DNA from: an uncultured Lachnoanaerobaculum sp.
GTDB taxonomy: Bacteria; Bacillota; Clostridia; Lachnospirales; Lachnospiraceae
Length of the DNA: 64,000 bases
Reading direction: 5' to 3'
Assembly: GCA_937925515.1 (NCBI GenBank)
Contig: CALALP010000069.1
Coordinates: 1-64,000 of the forward strand
Position 1 is the stretch's first letter. Every line of letters starts with the position of its first letter. Of this stretch, positions 48,274 to 57,492 are shown one piece after another. The translations under genes and the position numbers were made by a program. The notes under the pieces are model-generated. The model worked only from the letters and a program-made list of their open reading frames with translations, was not told the origin of the DNA and ran no database searches.

Positions 48274-50058
48274 ATGAAAAAAACAGACAGTATGATGATA
48301 AGGATGATAATATTTGTCATCCTTATTGTCATGCTTACAACTTTAGTTTTAACAATATCAGGAAGTATCATATATTCAAAATCTATACTAAAACAAATGT
48401 ATGAGGGAATAAGCCAAGTTCAGGCTCAAGTACAAAAATCTACTGATGATAAAATAATTTCAGTTTCCAACTCAATAGAGCTTTTAGAGGGGAATAATAA
48501 GATTTATGAATACCTTAGATTAGATGAAAATGCAAAACCTCAAGAAAGATTATCATTAGAGAGTGAACTAAGAAATCTGCTTTTGCTTTATAGAAATACT
48601 TATAGTGAATATTTAAGTATTGTTATTGCGAGCAAATATGGGCAATACATTTCAAATGAATCATATCGTATAGAAAGAATTTCACTATCTGAAGAAAAAT
48701 GGTATAAAAAGGCTATTACAACTTATAATAAGGCTGCCATAATAGGCCCTATAATCGGTAGAAATCTAAATAGTTGGAGAAATTACAGTGCTGACAGTTA
48801 TATTTCCATTGCAAAGGCTATAATAGACCCAAATAGTAAAGAAGAACTTGGAGTAATACTTATAGACTTAGACATTAAAAATCTAAAGGAAAATATGCAA
48901 AGTATAAGTTCTTTCGGCACGGTATTTGTAATGGATAGTGAGGGAAATATACTCTATTCTCCTGAAAATGACATAGTCTATAGGGTTAAACCTGAATGGT
49001 TTTCAAAAAGCCCAAATGGAAATATAAAGGCTTTAATTATGGGAAAAATTTATAATATAATTTACACTAAATCAAAACTTAGTGGACTGACCACTGTAAG
49101 TATATATGGCGAGGAAACCACGGTAGCAGAAGTTTCTAAAATACAAATAACCTATTTACTACTATCTCTAATAACTCTAATAGTAGGTTTTATATGGGCA
49201 ATAGCTATCTCTGCCTCATTTACAAAACCTCTAAGAGAACTTACAACTCTTATGAAACAAGCAAGAAATGGTAATTTCTCAGTTAGATATGATAAAAAAT
49301 GTAAGGGAGAAGTTCGTGAACTTGGAAATTCATTTAATATAATGATAGACAGAATTAAAGAATTAATTGCAATGGTATACAAAGAGCAAAATGATAAAAG
49401 AGAGGCTGAAATGAGAATACTTCAAGAACAAATCAAGCCTCATTTTCTTTATAATACATTAGATACAATACAATGGATGGCAAGAAAAAAAGGTGCTAAT
49501 GATATAGTAGATATGGTACTCTCTCTTTCACATTTTTTTAGAATAAGTCTAAACAGTGGTAAGGAAATCTTATCAGTACAAGATGAATTGACTATGATAA
49601 AAAGTTATCTTGATGTTCAAAAATATAGATATAAAGATATGTTTGATTATAAAATTGAAGTAGATGATAATATAAAAAAATGTAAAATGATGAAACTTAC
49701 TCTACAACCAATAGTGGAAAACGCCCTATATCATGGGATAAAAGAATCGGATAATGAACAGGGCTTTATATGGATTAGGGCAAGTAAAAAAGATGATGAT
49801 AAGATACTTATAATAGTTGAAGATGACGGAGTAGGTATGAATGATGATAAACTTAATGACATAAATCATTTACTAAAAAGCAAGGAAAGACCCGAGAATG
49901 TAAAAGGTTATGGAATATTAAATGTAAATGATAGAATTAGAATTTCTTATGGCGAGGAATACGGTTTATCATATTCTAAAAGATTAGGAGGTGGAACAAA
50001 AGTTGAAATATTAATAAAAAACACGGAGGTTAAGTATGTGGAAAATATTAATAGCTGA
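48274..50058 (+). CDS. LytS/YesM-type sensor histidine kinase
   Basis: The protein has 594 residues. Membrane helices at about 10-35 and 290-312 enclose a Cache-like extracellular domain. HAMP, His-kinase (LQEQIKPHFLYNTLDTIQWM) and ATPase (QPIVENALYHGI, DDGVGMNDD) domains follow. The ribosome-binding site is TTGGAGG. It overlaps the response regulator by 23 bp. In Clostridium beijerinckii a homologous LytS contacts a dedicated xylose-binding protein; the orphan binding protein downstream suggests the same. Confidence 0.92.
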   Translation: MKKTDSMMIRMIIFVILIVMLTTLVLTISGSIIYSKSILKQMYEGISQVQAQVQKSTDDKIISVSNSIELLEGNNKIYEYLRLDENAKPQERLSLESELRNLLLLYRNTYSEYLSIVIASKYGQYISNESYRIERISLSEEKWYKKAITTYNKAAIIGPIIGRNLNSWRNYSADSYISIAKAIIDPNSKEELGVILIDLDIKNLKENMQSISSFGTVFVMDSEGNILYSPENDIVYRVKPEWFSKSPNGNIKALIMGKIYNIIYTKSKLSGLTTVSIYGEETTVAEVSKIQITYLLLSLITLIVGFIWAIAISASFTKPLRELTTLMKQARNGNFSVRYDKKCKGEVRELGNSFNIMIDRIKELIAMVYKEQNDKREAEMRILQEQIKPHFLYNTLDTIQWMARKKGANDIVDMVLSLSHFFRISLNSGKEILSVQDELTMIKSYLDVQKYRYKDMFDYKIEVDDNIKKCKMMKLTLQPIVENALYHGIKESDNEQGFIWIRASKKDDDKILIIVEDDGVGMNDDKLNDINHLLKSKERPENVKGYGILNVNDRIRISYGEEYGLSYSKRLGGGTKVEILIKNTEVKYVENINS

Positions 50059-51247
50059 TGATGAACCTTGTATACGAGAAGGACTAAGAGATGTCATAAG
50101 TTCTATGGATATAGAAGTTAAGGAATTTTTAGAGGCTAAAAACGGTATACAAGCATTTGAAAAAATAAAAGAAAACTTACCTGATATAGTATTAGCAGAT
50201 ATTTCCATGCCAAAATTAAATGGAATTGAGCTTATAGAAAAGATACGACTAGAAAACGTTGATTGTGAGGTAATAATTATAACAGGCTATGAAGAATTTA
50301 ATTATGCTAAACAGTCAATACAACTTAATGTACTCTCCTATCTCTTAAAACCGATAGATTTAGATGAATTACATCATTCGCTTAAAAAAGCAATTAAACG
50401 CATAGAGGAAAGACGAAAAAGTAATAGTTTAAAGGAACTTTTACTAGACCAACTGGAAAAAAATAAAGATTATCTTAGAGAAAGATTTTTTAGAGATGTA
50501 TTTGAAGAGAATTTAACTGATGAGGAAATTGAAAAACAAAGTCAAATTTTAGACCTTGAACTGTCTAAGGAAATGGCATTTATATATGTAAATACAAATT
50601 TAAGTACTGATTACGGCATAGACATAGGTATTGATGACAGACTTATATGTTATAGTATCTCAAATGTTTTAAGAAAGGAACTTATAGCATTTAGTCCGAA
50701 CTATATTTTTTCTGACAAGTATAGAAATATAGTTTTGATAATCCCCAATAGAATAGATGAAATAAAACTTTTAATAACTATTATTAAAAATAAAATTGAG
50801 GCAATCACTAAAAAACAGATTAGTATAGAAAGTTCTAAATGCAGTAAGCTTAATATCTCAGATACTTATAACTGTTTAAAAGATAAAATACTTAAAAATT
50901 CAGCTTGTAAGCCTATTGTTCAATCTGCAAAAAGATATATCATAGAAAACTATCATAATCAAAACCTTGATTTAGTATCTGTAGCTTATGCTGCAAATAG
51001 TAATCCCTCATATCTAAGTAGAATGATGAAACATGAAATAGGTCTATCTTTTAAAGACTTTTTGACAAAGCTAAGAATTAATAAAGCTTTGGAACTTATT
51101 AGAGAAAATCGGCTAAACTTTAATGAGATAGCTGAAAATGTAGGTTATAGCAGTCAACATTATTTTTCAACTGCTTTTAAAAACTTTACCGGAATGTCCC
51201 CAAGTGAATATAAAAAGGGAATAGTAAAAGATAAAGGAGAAATGTAG
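50036..51247 (+). CDS. YesN-type response regulator with AraC domain
   Basis: The protein has 403 residues. The receiver domain (1-125) has IADDE, phospho-acceptor Asp in VLADISMPKLNG and Lys in LLKPIDLDEL. A middle region of about 150 residues (unlike the short regulator at 33566) precedes two AraC helix-turn-helices (DLVSVAYAANSNPSYLSRMM; NEIAENVGYSSQHYFSTAF). It likely activates the operon's own promoter. Confidence 0.93.
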   Translation: MWKILIADDEPCIREGLRDVISSMDIEVKEFLEAKNGIQAFEKIKENLPDIVLADISMPKLNGIELIEKIRLENVDCEVIIITGYEEFNYAKQSIQLNVLSYLLKPIDLDELHHSLKKAIKRIEERRKSNSLKELLLDQLEKNKDYLRERFFRDVFEENLTDEEIEKQSQILDLELSKEMAFIYVNTNLSTDYGIDIGIDDRLICYSISNVLRKELIAFSPNYIFSDKYRNIVLIIPNRIDEIKLLITIIKNKIEAITKKQISIESSKCSKLNISDTYNCLKDKILKNSACKPIVQSAKRYIIENYHNQNLDLVSVAYAANSNPSYLSRMMKHEIGLSFKDFLTKLRINKALELIRENRLNFNEIAENVGYSSQHYFSTAFKNFTGMSPSEYKKGIVKDKGEM

Positions 51248-52162
51248 ATGTTTAGAAAACTTAGTCTAATTATCCTAATGTCTATAATATTTTTAAATGC
51301 TTGCACCAAAAATAATGTAAAAAAAGATGCATATAAATATGTTGTGGGTGTAAGTGTTCCAAATGTTAGAGAACCTTGGATAGCAAGCATGTCTGAGGAA
51401 ATCTCAACATTTTTCTTGGAAAATGATGTAAATGTAATATACAAAGACTCAGCAGGCGATGACAAAAAACAAATAGCTGATATAAAAAGCCTTATAAACT
51501 CCGGTGTTGACCTACTTATTATTATTCCTCAAAAATCTTTTGATTTGGCAAAAGAGATTGAACTTATAAATAATAAAATACCTATTATAATTGCAGGTTC
51601 TGATCCCCTGACTGATAAATACTTATGCTTTATACATTTTGATGACTATGGTATAGGTAAAGAACTTGGAGAATATGCTATCAATAATTATTCTAATGAA
51701 AATTTTAATGATTTTAATTTAGTAGTGCTTGAAGGACCAAAGGACTCACTTATTTCACTTGAACGCCTTAGAGGTTTTAATGAAACCGTGGCACAAAAAA
51801 TGGATACTAAAAATATTACATACTTCTATGGAGATTGGCTAAGAGATAAGGCAGAGGATAGAGTAAAAGACTATCTAATAGAAAATGAATCTCCAAATAT
51901 TATCATTTCATTTAATGATGAAATGGCTTATGGAGCGTATATCGCCTCAAATAAGCTTAAAGCAATAAAACCTCTTTTCATAGGAGTTGGAGGTTTTGAG
52001 AGCGAACATGGAGGAAAAAACTTAGTAGATTTAGGTATCTTAGATGCCACTATCCGTTGCCCCGGTTTTGGAAGTTTAACTGCCAAAACAGCCCTTAAGA
52101 TACTTAAAGGAGAAACTGTCCCTGATAAGATAAGCCTTAAAGGAGAACTCTATATTAAATAA
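51248..52162 (+). CDS. Second sugar-binding lipoprotein, probable sensor partner (XylFII-like)
   Basis: The protein has 304 residues. The lipobox is FLNACTKN, and the binding fold follows almost at once without the long linker of protein 1. It is clearly paralogous: VREPWIASM, DDKKQIADIKSL and YGDWLRDKAED match the ligand-region motifs of the first protein. The start codon directly follows the regulator stop (AAAGGAG ribosome-binding site). A binding protein encoded after a LytS/YesN pair, with no second transporter, fits a periplasmic sugar sensor rather than a transport receptor. Confidence 0.88.
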   Translation: MFRKLSLIILMSIIFLNACTKNNVKKDAYKYVVGVSVPNVREPWIASMSEEISTFFLENDVNVIYKDSAGDDKKQIADIKSLINSGVDLLIIIPQKSFDLAKEIELINNKIPIIIAGSDPLTDKYLCFIHFDDYGIGKELGEYAINNYSNENFNDFNLVVLEGPKDSLISLERLRGFNETVAQKMDTKNITYFYGDWLRDKAEDRVKDYLIENESPNIIISFNDEMAYGAYIASNKLKAIKPLFIGVGGFESEHGGKNLVDLGILDATIRCPGFGSLTAKTALKILKGETVPDKISLKGELYIK

Positions 52163-52172
52163 TTGCAAAACA

Positions 52173-52212
52173 GTGGGGGGTTGCCTCGCTAACGGCGAGG
52201 CACCCCCCCCAC
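52173..52212. repeat. GC-core hairpin element 7 (between convergent genes)
   Basis: GTGGGGGGTTGCCTCGC, TAACG, then GCGAGGCACCCCCCCCAC. The GCCTCGC/GCGAGGC core pairs perfectly; outside it are one T-C mismatch and a run of six G-C pairs. It is the least perfect copy, 11 bp after the binding-protein stop. Confidence 0.75.
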
Positions 52213-52255
52213 ATAAGAAATAAGAGATTCTATTATTCTAATCTTTTAATAACAC

Positions 52256-52579
52256 TTATAAATCCACTACAAACTCATCTGATTGTTCTTTATTTACAAC
52301 GTAATAAGCTTTTCTCTCATCAATATTTACATAAACTTCAAGAGTCTTTACTTCTACATCTTTTCTAAGTTTCTTAAAATGCTTGGTTGCTCTTTTTACA
52401 ACATCTTCTACAAGCACATCATTTCCATAAATCTGTAAGGTTACTAAAACCTTAGGATCTTTCTTTGCAGCAGGCTTTTTAGTAGCCTTTTCTTCTGCCG
52501 GTTTAGTAACTTTGTCTGAACTCTTTTTTTCTACAGTTTTCTTATCTGCAGCTTTTTCTGTATTACTTTTTAATGCCAT
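52256..52579 (-). CDS. DUF6465 family protein
   Basis: The protein has 107 residues. The first 40 are Lys/Ala/Glu-rich and low complexity (AAKKDP ending). The rest, from KVLVTLQIYGNDVLVEDVV to AYYVVNKEQSDEFVVDL, matches the DUF6465 family found mainly in Lachnospiraceae. The function is unknown. The basic tail suggests nucleic-acid contact, which is inference. The ribosome-binding site is AAAGGGAGGG, and it has its own promoter. Confidence 0.8.
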   Translation of the reverse strand: MALKSNTEKAADKKTVEKKSSDKVTKPAEEKATKKPAAKKDPKVLVTLQIYGNDVLVEDVVKRATKHFKKLRKDVEVKTLEVYVNIDERKAYYVVNKEQSDEFVVDL

Positions 52580-52621
52580 AAAACCCTCCCTTTAATATTC
52601 AAGAATCACTTGTTTTCGTTG

Positions 52622-52650
52622 ATTATAAAATTAATAAGTTTTTTTGTCAA
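52622..52650 (-). promoter_or_regulatory. Consensus sigma-A promoter of the DUF6465 gene
   Basis: Perfect TTGACA (52645-52650, minus strand) and TATAAT (52622-52627) are 17 bp apart, 43 bp before the start codon. It predicts strong constitutive expression of this small protein. Confidence 0.9.
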
Positions 52651-52780
52651 CCTATTAACCAAGTATTAAATACCAATATCTAACACTTGTAATCATATCT
52701 CTTTTATACATTTTGATAAGTAAATAGATTTATTTATTATTAAATTTGATATTAAAAACATATTTTAGCTATGAAATATC

Positions 52781-55210
52781 TTAAGCTCTTAACTTAATGC
52801 CTAATTTTTCCAAATGTTTTAGGATTTTTTCCATAACTTCATTTACTTCTTTATCCTCTAAAGTTCTTTCTTTATGTCTAAATGTTATAGAATATGCAAT
52901 AGATTTATAGCCCTCAAGTACTTGGCTACCCTCATAAATATCAAAAAGCTCATACTTTTCAAGTATTGAACCTGAATCTAAGCTAAAGACATCTTCTATC
53001 TCTCCTGCTGTTATAGCTCTTGGAACTACAAGACTTATATCTCTTGTTATTGCAGGATATCTTGGAATTTCTATGTATTTTATATCAAATGAACTTAATG
53101 TTGTAACATTTTTCATATCAATAACTGCAATATAAGTTCTCTCTCCTATTTTGAAGTTATCAAGTACTTCAGGGTGTACTTCTCCAAGATAACCTATATT
53201 AATTCCTTTATAAAAAATGTCTGCATTTCTTCCGGGGTGCAAAAACTCTCTTTTTGGATTTGGAGTATATGAGATTTTTTCTTTAAGACCGATATTACTA
53301 AAGAATTGTTCGCACACTCCTTTCATATCATAAAAATCGCCGTCCCCATAAAAACCTAATGTAAACTGTATTCTTTCATCAGGAAGTTCACGAAGTGGGA
53401 GTTCTTTTGGTCTATAAACATTTGCAAATTCATATAATTTAACAGCCTTATTTCTTCTGTTATAATTTGTAGAAAGTGATTGTAAAAGTCCACCAAGTGG
53501 CAATGTCCTCATTATTGAGAAATCTTCTCCTAATGGATTTAATATTTCTATTGCCTTTCTATATTCACTATCTTCAGAGAGTCTAAGCTTTGAGAATACC
53601 TTAGGGCTTTCAAATGAATAATTCATAGCCTCTGAAAAGCCTGAAAAGCTTGCAGTAAGTCTTGCAATATCTTCTATTTTAATCTTATAACTTACTCCTC
53701 CCATTATTGCCTCTTCAACAGGTAGAGTTGTAGGGATTTTATCATATCCGAAAAATCTCGCAACTTCCTCTGCAATATCAGCCATAAATTCAATGTCCTG
53801 TCTAAATGTAGGAACTTTTACATAGCTTTCGTCGCCTTTTGTGATAACCTCAAGTTCAACTCTTGATAAAATTTCAATCATTTCTTCAGGAGAAATTTTA
53901 GTTCCAAGTAACTTATTTATCTTTTCAGGTTCAAATTTTACAAATTTTTCTTTTACTTTTTCAGGATAAACATCTACTACTCCCCCTACTACTTCGCCTG
54001 CTCCAAGTTCTTCAATAAGTGTACAAGCTCTGTTTACAGCTGCAAGTGCATTTTCAGGGTCTAAACCTTTTTCAAACTTACCTGAGGCATCTGTACGAAG
54101 TCCAAGTCTTTTTGCAGATAGTCTTATATTTGTGCCGTCAAATGTTGCACTTTCAAATACCATAGTAGATACCTCATCTGTTATTTTTGAGTTATCTCCT
54201 CCCATTATACCTGCAATTCCTATGGATTTATCCTCATCATAAATCATTAGTATCTCTGAGTCCATAGTTCTTTCCTGCCCGTCTAATGTTACAAATTTTT
54301 CTCCGTCCCCTGCTCTTTTAACTATTATCTTTTTTCCTGCAATGTCTTTATAGTCAAATGCATGCATAGGTTGCCCATACTCTTCCATTACAAAGTTTGT
54401 AATGTCAACTATATTATTAATTGGTCTTATTCCAACTGATGCAAGTCGTCTTTGTAGCCACTGTGGCGACGGAGCAAGCTTTATATTTTTTACCATTCTT
54501 GCAGTATATCTCTTGCAAAGGTCATTATCCTTTATTTCTACTTTAAGATAATCATTTACATTTTCAGCATTTCCTGTTTCCTTTACAGTTGGAGGAATAA
54601 ATTTTTTCTTAAAAGTAGCCGCCGCCTCTCTTGCAATTCCCATTACTGAATAGCAATCAACTCTATTTGAAGTGATTTCATATTCAAATACTGTTTCATG
54701 TAAACCTAAAACTTCTACTGCATCTACTCCGACCTTTGTATCTTTTGGAAATATATAAATTCCCTCTTCAGGTGCTAAAGGATAGAAATTTCTATCTGAA
54801 CCAAGTTCTTCTATTGAGCACATCATTCCAAATGATTCTATTCCTCTAAGCTTTCCTTTTTTTATCTTAATGCCGTCTTCAGGAAGTGCTTTCTTATCAT
54901 GTCCACCTGCTACTTTGCCACCGTCAAGCACAACAGGCACTTTGTCGCCTACATTTACATTTTTAGCCCCTGTTACTATCTGTATTAAGTCTTCATTTCC
55001 CACATTTACTTGACAAACTATAAGCTTATCTGCGTCAGGGTGTTTTTCAATAGAAATAATTTCTCCTACAACTATTTTTTCAAGATTTTTATCAAGTTTC
55101 TTATATCCCTCTACTTTTGTACCTGAAAGTGTCATAGCGTCTGTATATTCTTCTGCACTCACATCTAAATCAGGTACATAATCTTTAATCCAAGATAATG
55201 ATGTATCCAT
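52781..55210 (-). CDS. pheT: Phenylalanine-tRNA ligase beta subunit
   Basis: The protein has 809 residues. The EMAP/tRNA-binding domain (about 40-150) has EKHPDADKLIVCQV. The B3/4 editing domain and B5 domain follow, then the catalytic-like core, and the ferredoxin-fold anticodon-binding domain is at the C-terminus (EIPRYPAITRDISLVVP). It forms the alpha2-beta2 enzyme with PheS. It begins 24 nt after pheS. No terminator is obvious before the DUF6465 promoter. Confidence 0.98.
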   Translation of the reverse strand: MDTSLSWIKDYVPDLDVSAEEYTDAMTLSGTKVEGYKKLDKNLEKIVVGEIISIEKHPDADKLIVCQVNVGNEDLIQIVTGAKNVNVGDKVPVVLDGGKVAGGHDKKALPEDGIKIKKGKLRGIESFGMMCSIEELGSDRNFYPLAPEEGIYIFPKDTKVGVDAVEVLGLHETVFEYEITSNRVDCYSVMGIAREAAATFKKKFIPPTVKETGNAENVNDYLKVEIKDNDLCKRYTARMVKNIKLAPSPQWLQRRLASVGIRPINNIVDITNFVMEEYGQPMHAFDYKDIAGKKIIVKRAGDGEKFVTLDGQERTMDSEILMIYDEDKSIGIAGIMGGDNSKITDEVSTMVFESATFDGTNIRLSAKRLGLRTDASGKFEKGLDPENALAAVNRACTLIEELGAGEVVGGVVDVYPEKVKEKFVKFEPEKINKLLGTKISPEEMIEILSRVELEVITKGDESYVKVPTFRQDIEFMADIAEEVARFFGYDKIPTTLPVEEAIMGGVSYKIKIEDIARLTASFSGFSEAMNYSFESPKVFSKLRLSEDSEYRKAIEILNPLGEDFSIMRTLPLGGLLQSLSTNYNRRNKAVKLYEFANVYRPKELPLRELPDERIQFTLGFYGDGDFYDMKGVCEQFFSNIGLKEKISYTPNPKREFLHPGRNADIFYKGINIGYLGEVHPEVLDNFKIGERTYIAVIDMKNVTTLSSFDIKYIEIPRYPAITRDISLVVPRAITAGEIEDVFSLDSGSILEKYELFDIYEGSQVLEGYKSIAYSITFRHKERTLEDKEVNEVMEKILKHLEKLGIKLRA

Positions 55211-55234
55211 TTGTTTTCCTTTCCTATAAGTGTT

Positions 55235-56257
55235 TTAGAACTGATTTATAAATCTAATATCATTTTCATAAAGTAATCTCATATCATCAATTTCATATTT
55301 TAATAATGCAACTCTCTCAAGTCCAAGTCCAAAAGCAAAACCTTGATACTTTTCCTTGTCAACTCCACACATATCAAATACATGAGGGTGTACCATTCCA
55401 CAACCAAGTATCTCAATCCAACCACTTCCCTTGCAAAATCTACAACCCTTTCCAAGGCATTTAAAACATGTTACGTCCATTTCAGCACTTGGTTCTGTAA
55501 ATGGGAAATGATGAGGCCTAAACTTTACATTTACATTATCGCCAAATAGTTTCTTTGCAAACTCTGCTAGAGTACCCTTTAAATCTGAAAATGTAATATT
55601 TTTATCTATAACAAGTCCCTCAACTTGATGAAAACTTGGGGAATGTGTAGCGTCTACTTCATCTGCTCTAAAAACTCTACCCGGAGAAATCATTCTTATA
55701 GGGAGTTTACCCTTTTCCATTATTCTTGCCTGTACAGGAGAGGTTTGAGTACGCAAAACTATATCTTTATTAATGTAAAATGTATCTTGCTCATCTTTTG
55801 CAGGGTGATTTGCAGGTATATTAAGCTTTGTAAAATTGTATTCATCATATTCTATTTCAGGCCCTTCCACTACCTCATAGCCCATTGAAACAAATATTTT
55901 TTGAATTTCCATAAGTGCTACGGTATTTGGGTGATTATGTCCAAACTCTCTTTTTTTAGCAGGTAAGGTAACATCAATAGTTTCATGTTTCATTCTTTCT
56001 TCTCTTAAAGCCTTTGTAAGTTCCTTTTTTGCACTTAAGAGTTGATTTTCGATTATTTCCCTTGCATCATTTACAAGTTGACCAATCTTAGGTTTTTCCT
56101 CTGCTGAAACCTCTTTCATCATTTTTAATACTGAGGTTAATTCTCCCTTTTTACCAAGATACTCAACTCTTAAATCATTTAAGGCATCTAAATCTCTTGT
56201 TTGAGCAATTCTTTTTAATGCGTTCTCTCTTATTTTTTCTAAATTCTCTTTAATCAT
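55235..56257 (-). CDS. pheS: Phenylalanine-tRNA ligase alpha subunit
   Basis: The protein has 340 residues. An N-terminal coiled coil is followed by the class II core: motif 2 is FRADEVDATHSPSFHQVEG and motif 3 is GFAFGLGLERVALLKY. A Cys-rich segment CFKCLGKGCRFCKGSGW is also present. The start overlaps the upstream flavoprotein stop (ATGA), with GGAGG before it. No T-box leader is present; the gene is inside an operon. Confidence 0.98.
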   Translation of the reverse strand: MIKENLEKIRENALKRIAQTRDLDALNDLRVEYLGKKGELTSVLKMMKEVSAEEKPKIGQLVNDAREIIENQLLSAKKELTKALREERMKHETIDVTLPAKKREFGHNHPNTVALMEIQKIFVSMGYEVVEGPEIEYDEYNFTKLNIPANHPAKDEQDTFYINKDIVLRTQTSPVQARIMEKGKLPIRMISPGRVFRADEVDATHSPSFHQVEGLVIDKNITFSDLKGTLAEFAKKLFGDNVNVKFRPHHFPFTEPSAEMDVTCFKCLGKGCRFCKGSGWIEILGCGMVHPHVFDMCGVDKEKYQGFAFGLGLERVALLKYEIDDMRLLYENDIRFINQF

Positions 56258-57492
56258 AAATTTCCTCCATTTATATTTGCACCTGCATTAAAGCCGGTAG
56301 ACCAAGCTATCTGCAAATTGTAGCCCCCTGTAAGTGCGTCAACATCTAAAACTTCCCCTGCAAAATATAGATTTTTCACAAGTTTTGATTCCATAGTTTT
56401 TGGATTTATTTCCCTAACATCAACGCCACCCCTTGTTATTATAGCCTCATTAAAGCCTCTTAAACCTATAAGATTAAATTCTAAAGCCTTGGTTGTATTT
56501 ACAAGTCTTTTTCTTTCTTCCTTAGTCATAGAATTTATAATTAAATCAGGGTCTAATTTGGCTTGTCTTATAATTTCAGGTATAACCTTAGCAGGAAATA
56601 GTTTAGAAAGCGAGTTTTTAAGCGACTTATTAATGTTTTCAGAAAAATCTCTTAAAATTCTTGCGTCTAACTTTTCATAACTTAAACTAGGTTTAAAATC
56701 AATCAATAACTTTATAGTTTTATTTTCCTTAAAAATCTCAGTAGCATAAGAACTTGCAGAAAGAAGTACAGGTCCACTTACTCCGAAATGAGTAAACAGC
56801 ATTTCTCCAAAATTTTTATAAATTTCTTTTCCATTATATATAAGTCTTACTTCAACCTTTTCTAAGGAAAGCCCTTGTAACTGTTTACAAGCCTCATCAC
56901 TTGAAACAAACGGCACTAAGCTAGGTAAGAGCTTAGTTACTGTATGCCCTGCTTTTTTTGCAAATTTATAGCCGTCACCTGTAGAACCTGTCCCTTGATA
57001 AGAAAGTCCTCCTGTGGCAACTATTACTGCATCTGCAAAAACTTTTTTATCTAAAATAATCCCTTTGCAGACTTCATTTTCAATAATCAAATCTTTGACT
57101 TCTGTATTTAAATGAATATCAACATTTAGTTTGTTAAGTACCTTTGAAAATGCCTTAATTACGTCTGAAGATTTATCAGATACAGGAAAAACCCTATTAC
57201 CTCTTTCTATTTTTAGTGGGCAGCCTGCATTTTCAAGTAATTGCATTATATCTTCATTTTTAAATGCTTTAAAACTGCTATATAAAAACTTGGGGTTATG
57301 TACTACATTTTCCATAACATTTTTCATATCAGAGGCATTTGTAACATTACATCTTCCCTTACCTGTAATATAGAGTTTTCTACCTAGTTTTTCATTTTTT
57401 TCATATAAACTTACTTCATGTCCTAATGTAGCGGCGGAGATAGCTGCAATCATTCCTGCTGCCCCTCCGCCTATTATAATAATCTTACTCAT
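56254..57492 (-). CDS. NAD(P)/FAD-dependent oxidoreductase (HI0933/BaiN family)
   Basis: The protein has 412 residues. The FAD motif is IIIGGGAAGMIAAISAA near residue 5, and GRKLYITGKGRCNVTN is the family signature. The C-terminal FAD segment is NLYFAGEVLDVDALTGGYN. Members are flavoproteins of mostly unknown reaction; BaiN reduces bile-acid intermediates, but that cannot be assumed here. The start overlaps the aspartate kinase end by eight bp (ATGAGTAA), so translation is coupled. Confidence 0.88.
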   Translation of the reverse strand: MSKIIIIGGGAAGMIAAISAATLGHEVSLYEKNEKLGRKLYITGKGRCNVTNASDMKNVMENVVHNPKFLYSSFKAFKNEDIMQLLENAGCPLKIERGNRVFPVSDKSSDVIKAFSKVLNKLNVDIHLNTEVKDLIIENEVCKGIILDKKVFADAVIVATGGLSYQGTGSTGDGYKFAKKAGHTVTKLLPSLVPFVSSDEACKQLQGLSLEKVEVRLIYNGKEIYKNFGEMLFTHFGVSGPVLLSASSYATEIFKENKTIKLLIDFKPSLSYEKLDARILRDFSENINKSLKNSLSKLFPAKVIPEIIRQAKLDPDLIINSMTKEERKRLVNTTKALEFNLIGLRGFNEAIITRGGVDVREINPKTMESKLVKNLYFAGEVLDVDALTGGYNLQIAWSTGFNAGANINGGNL

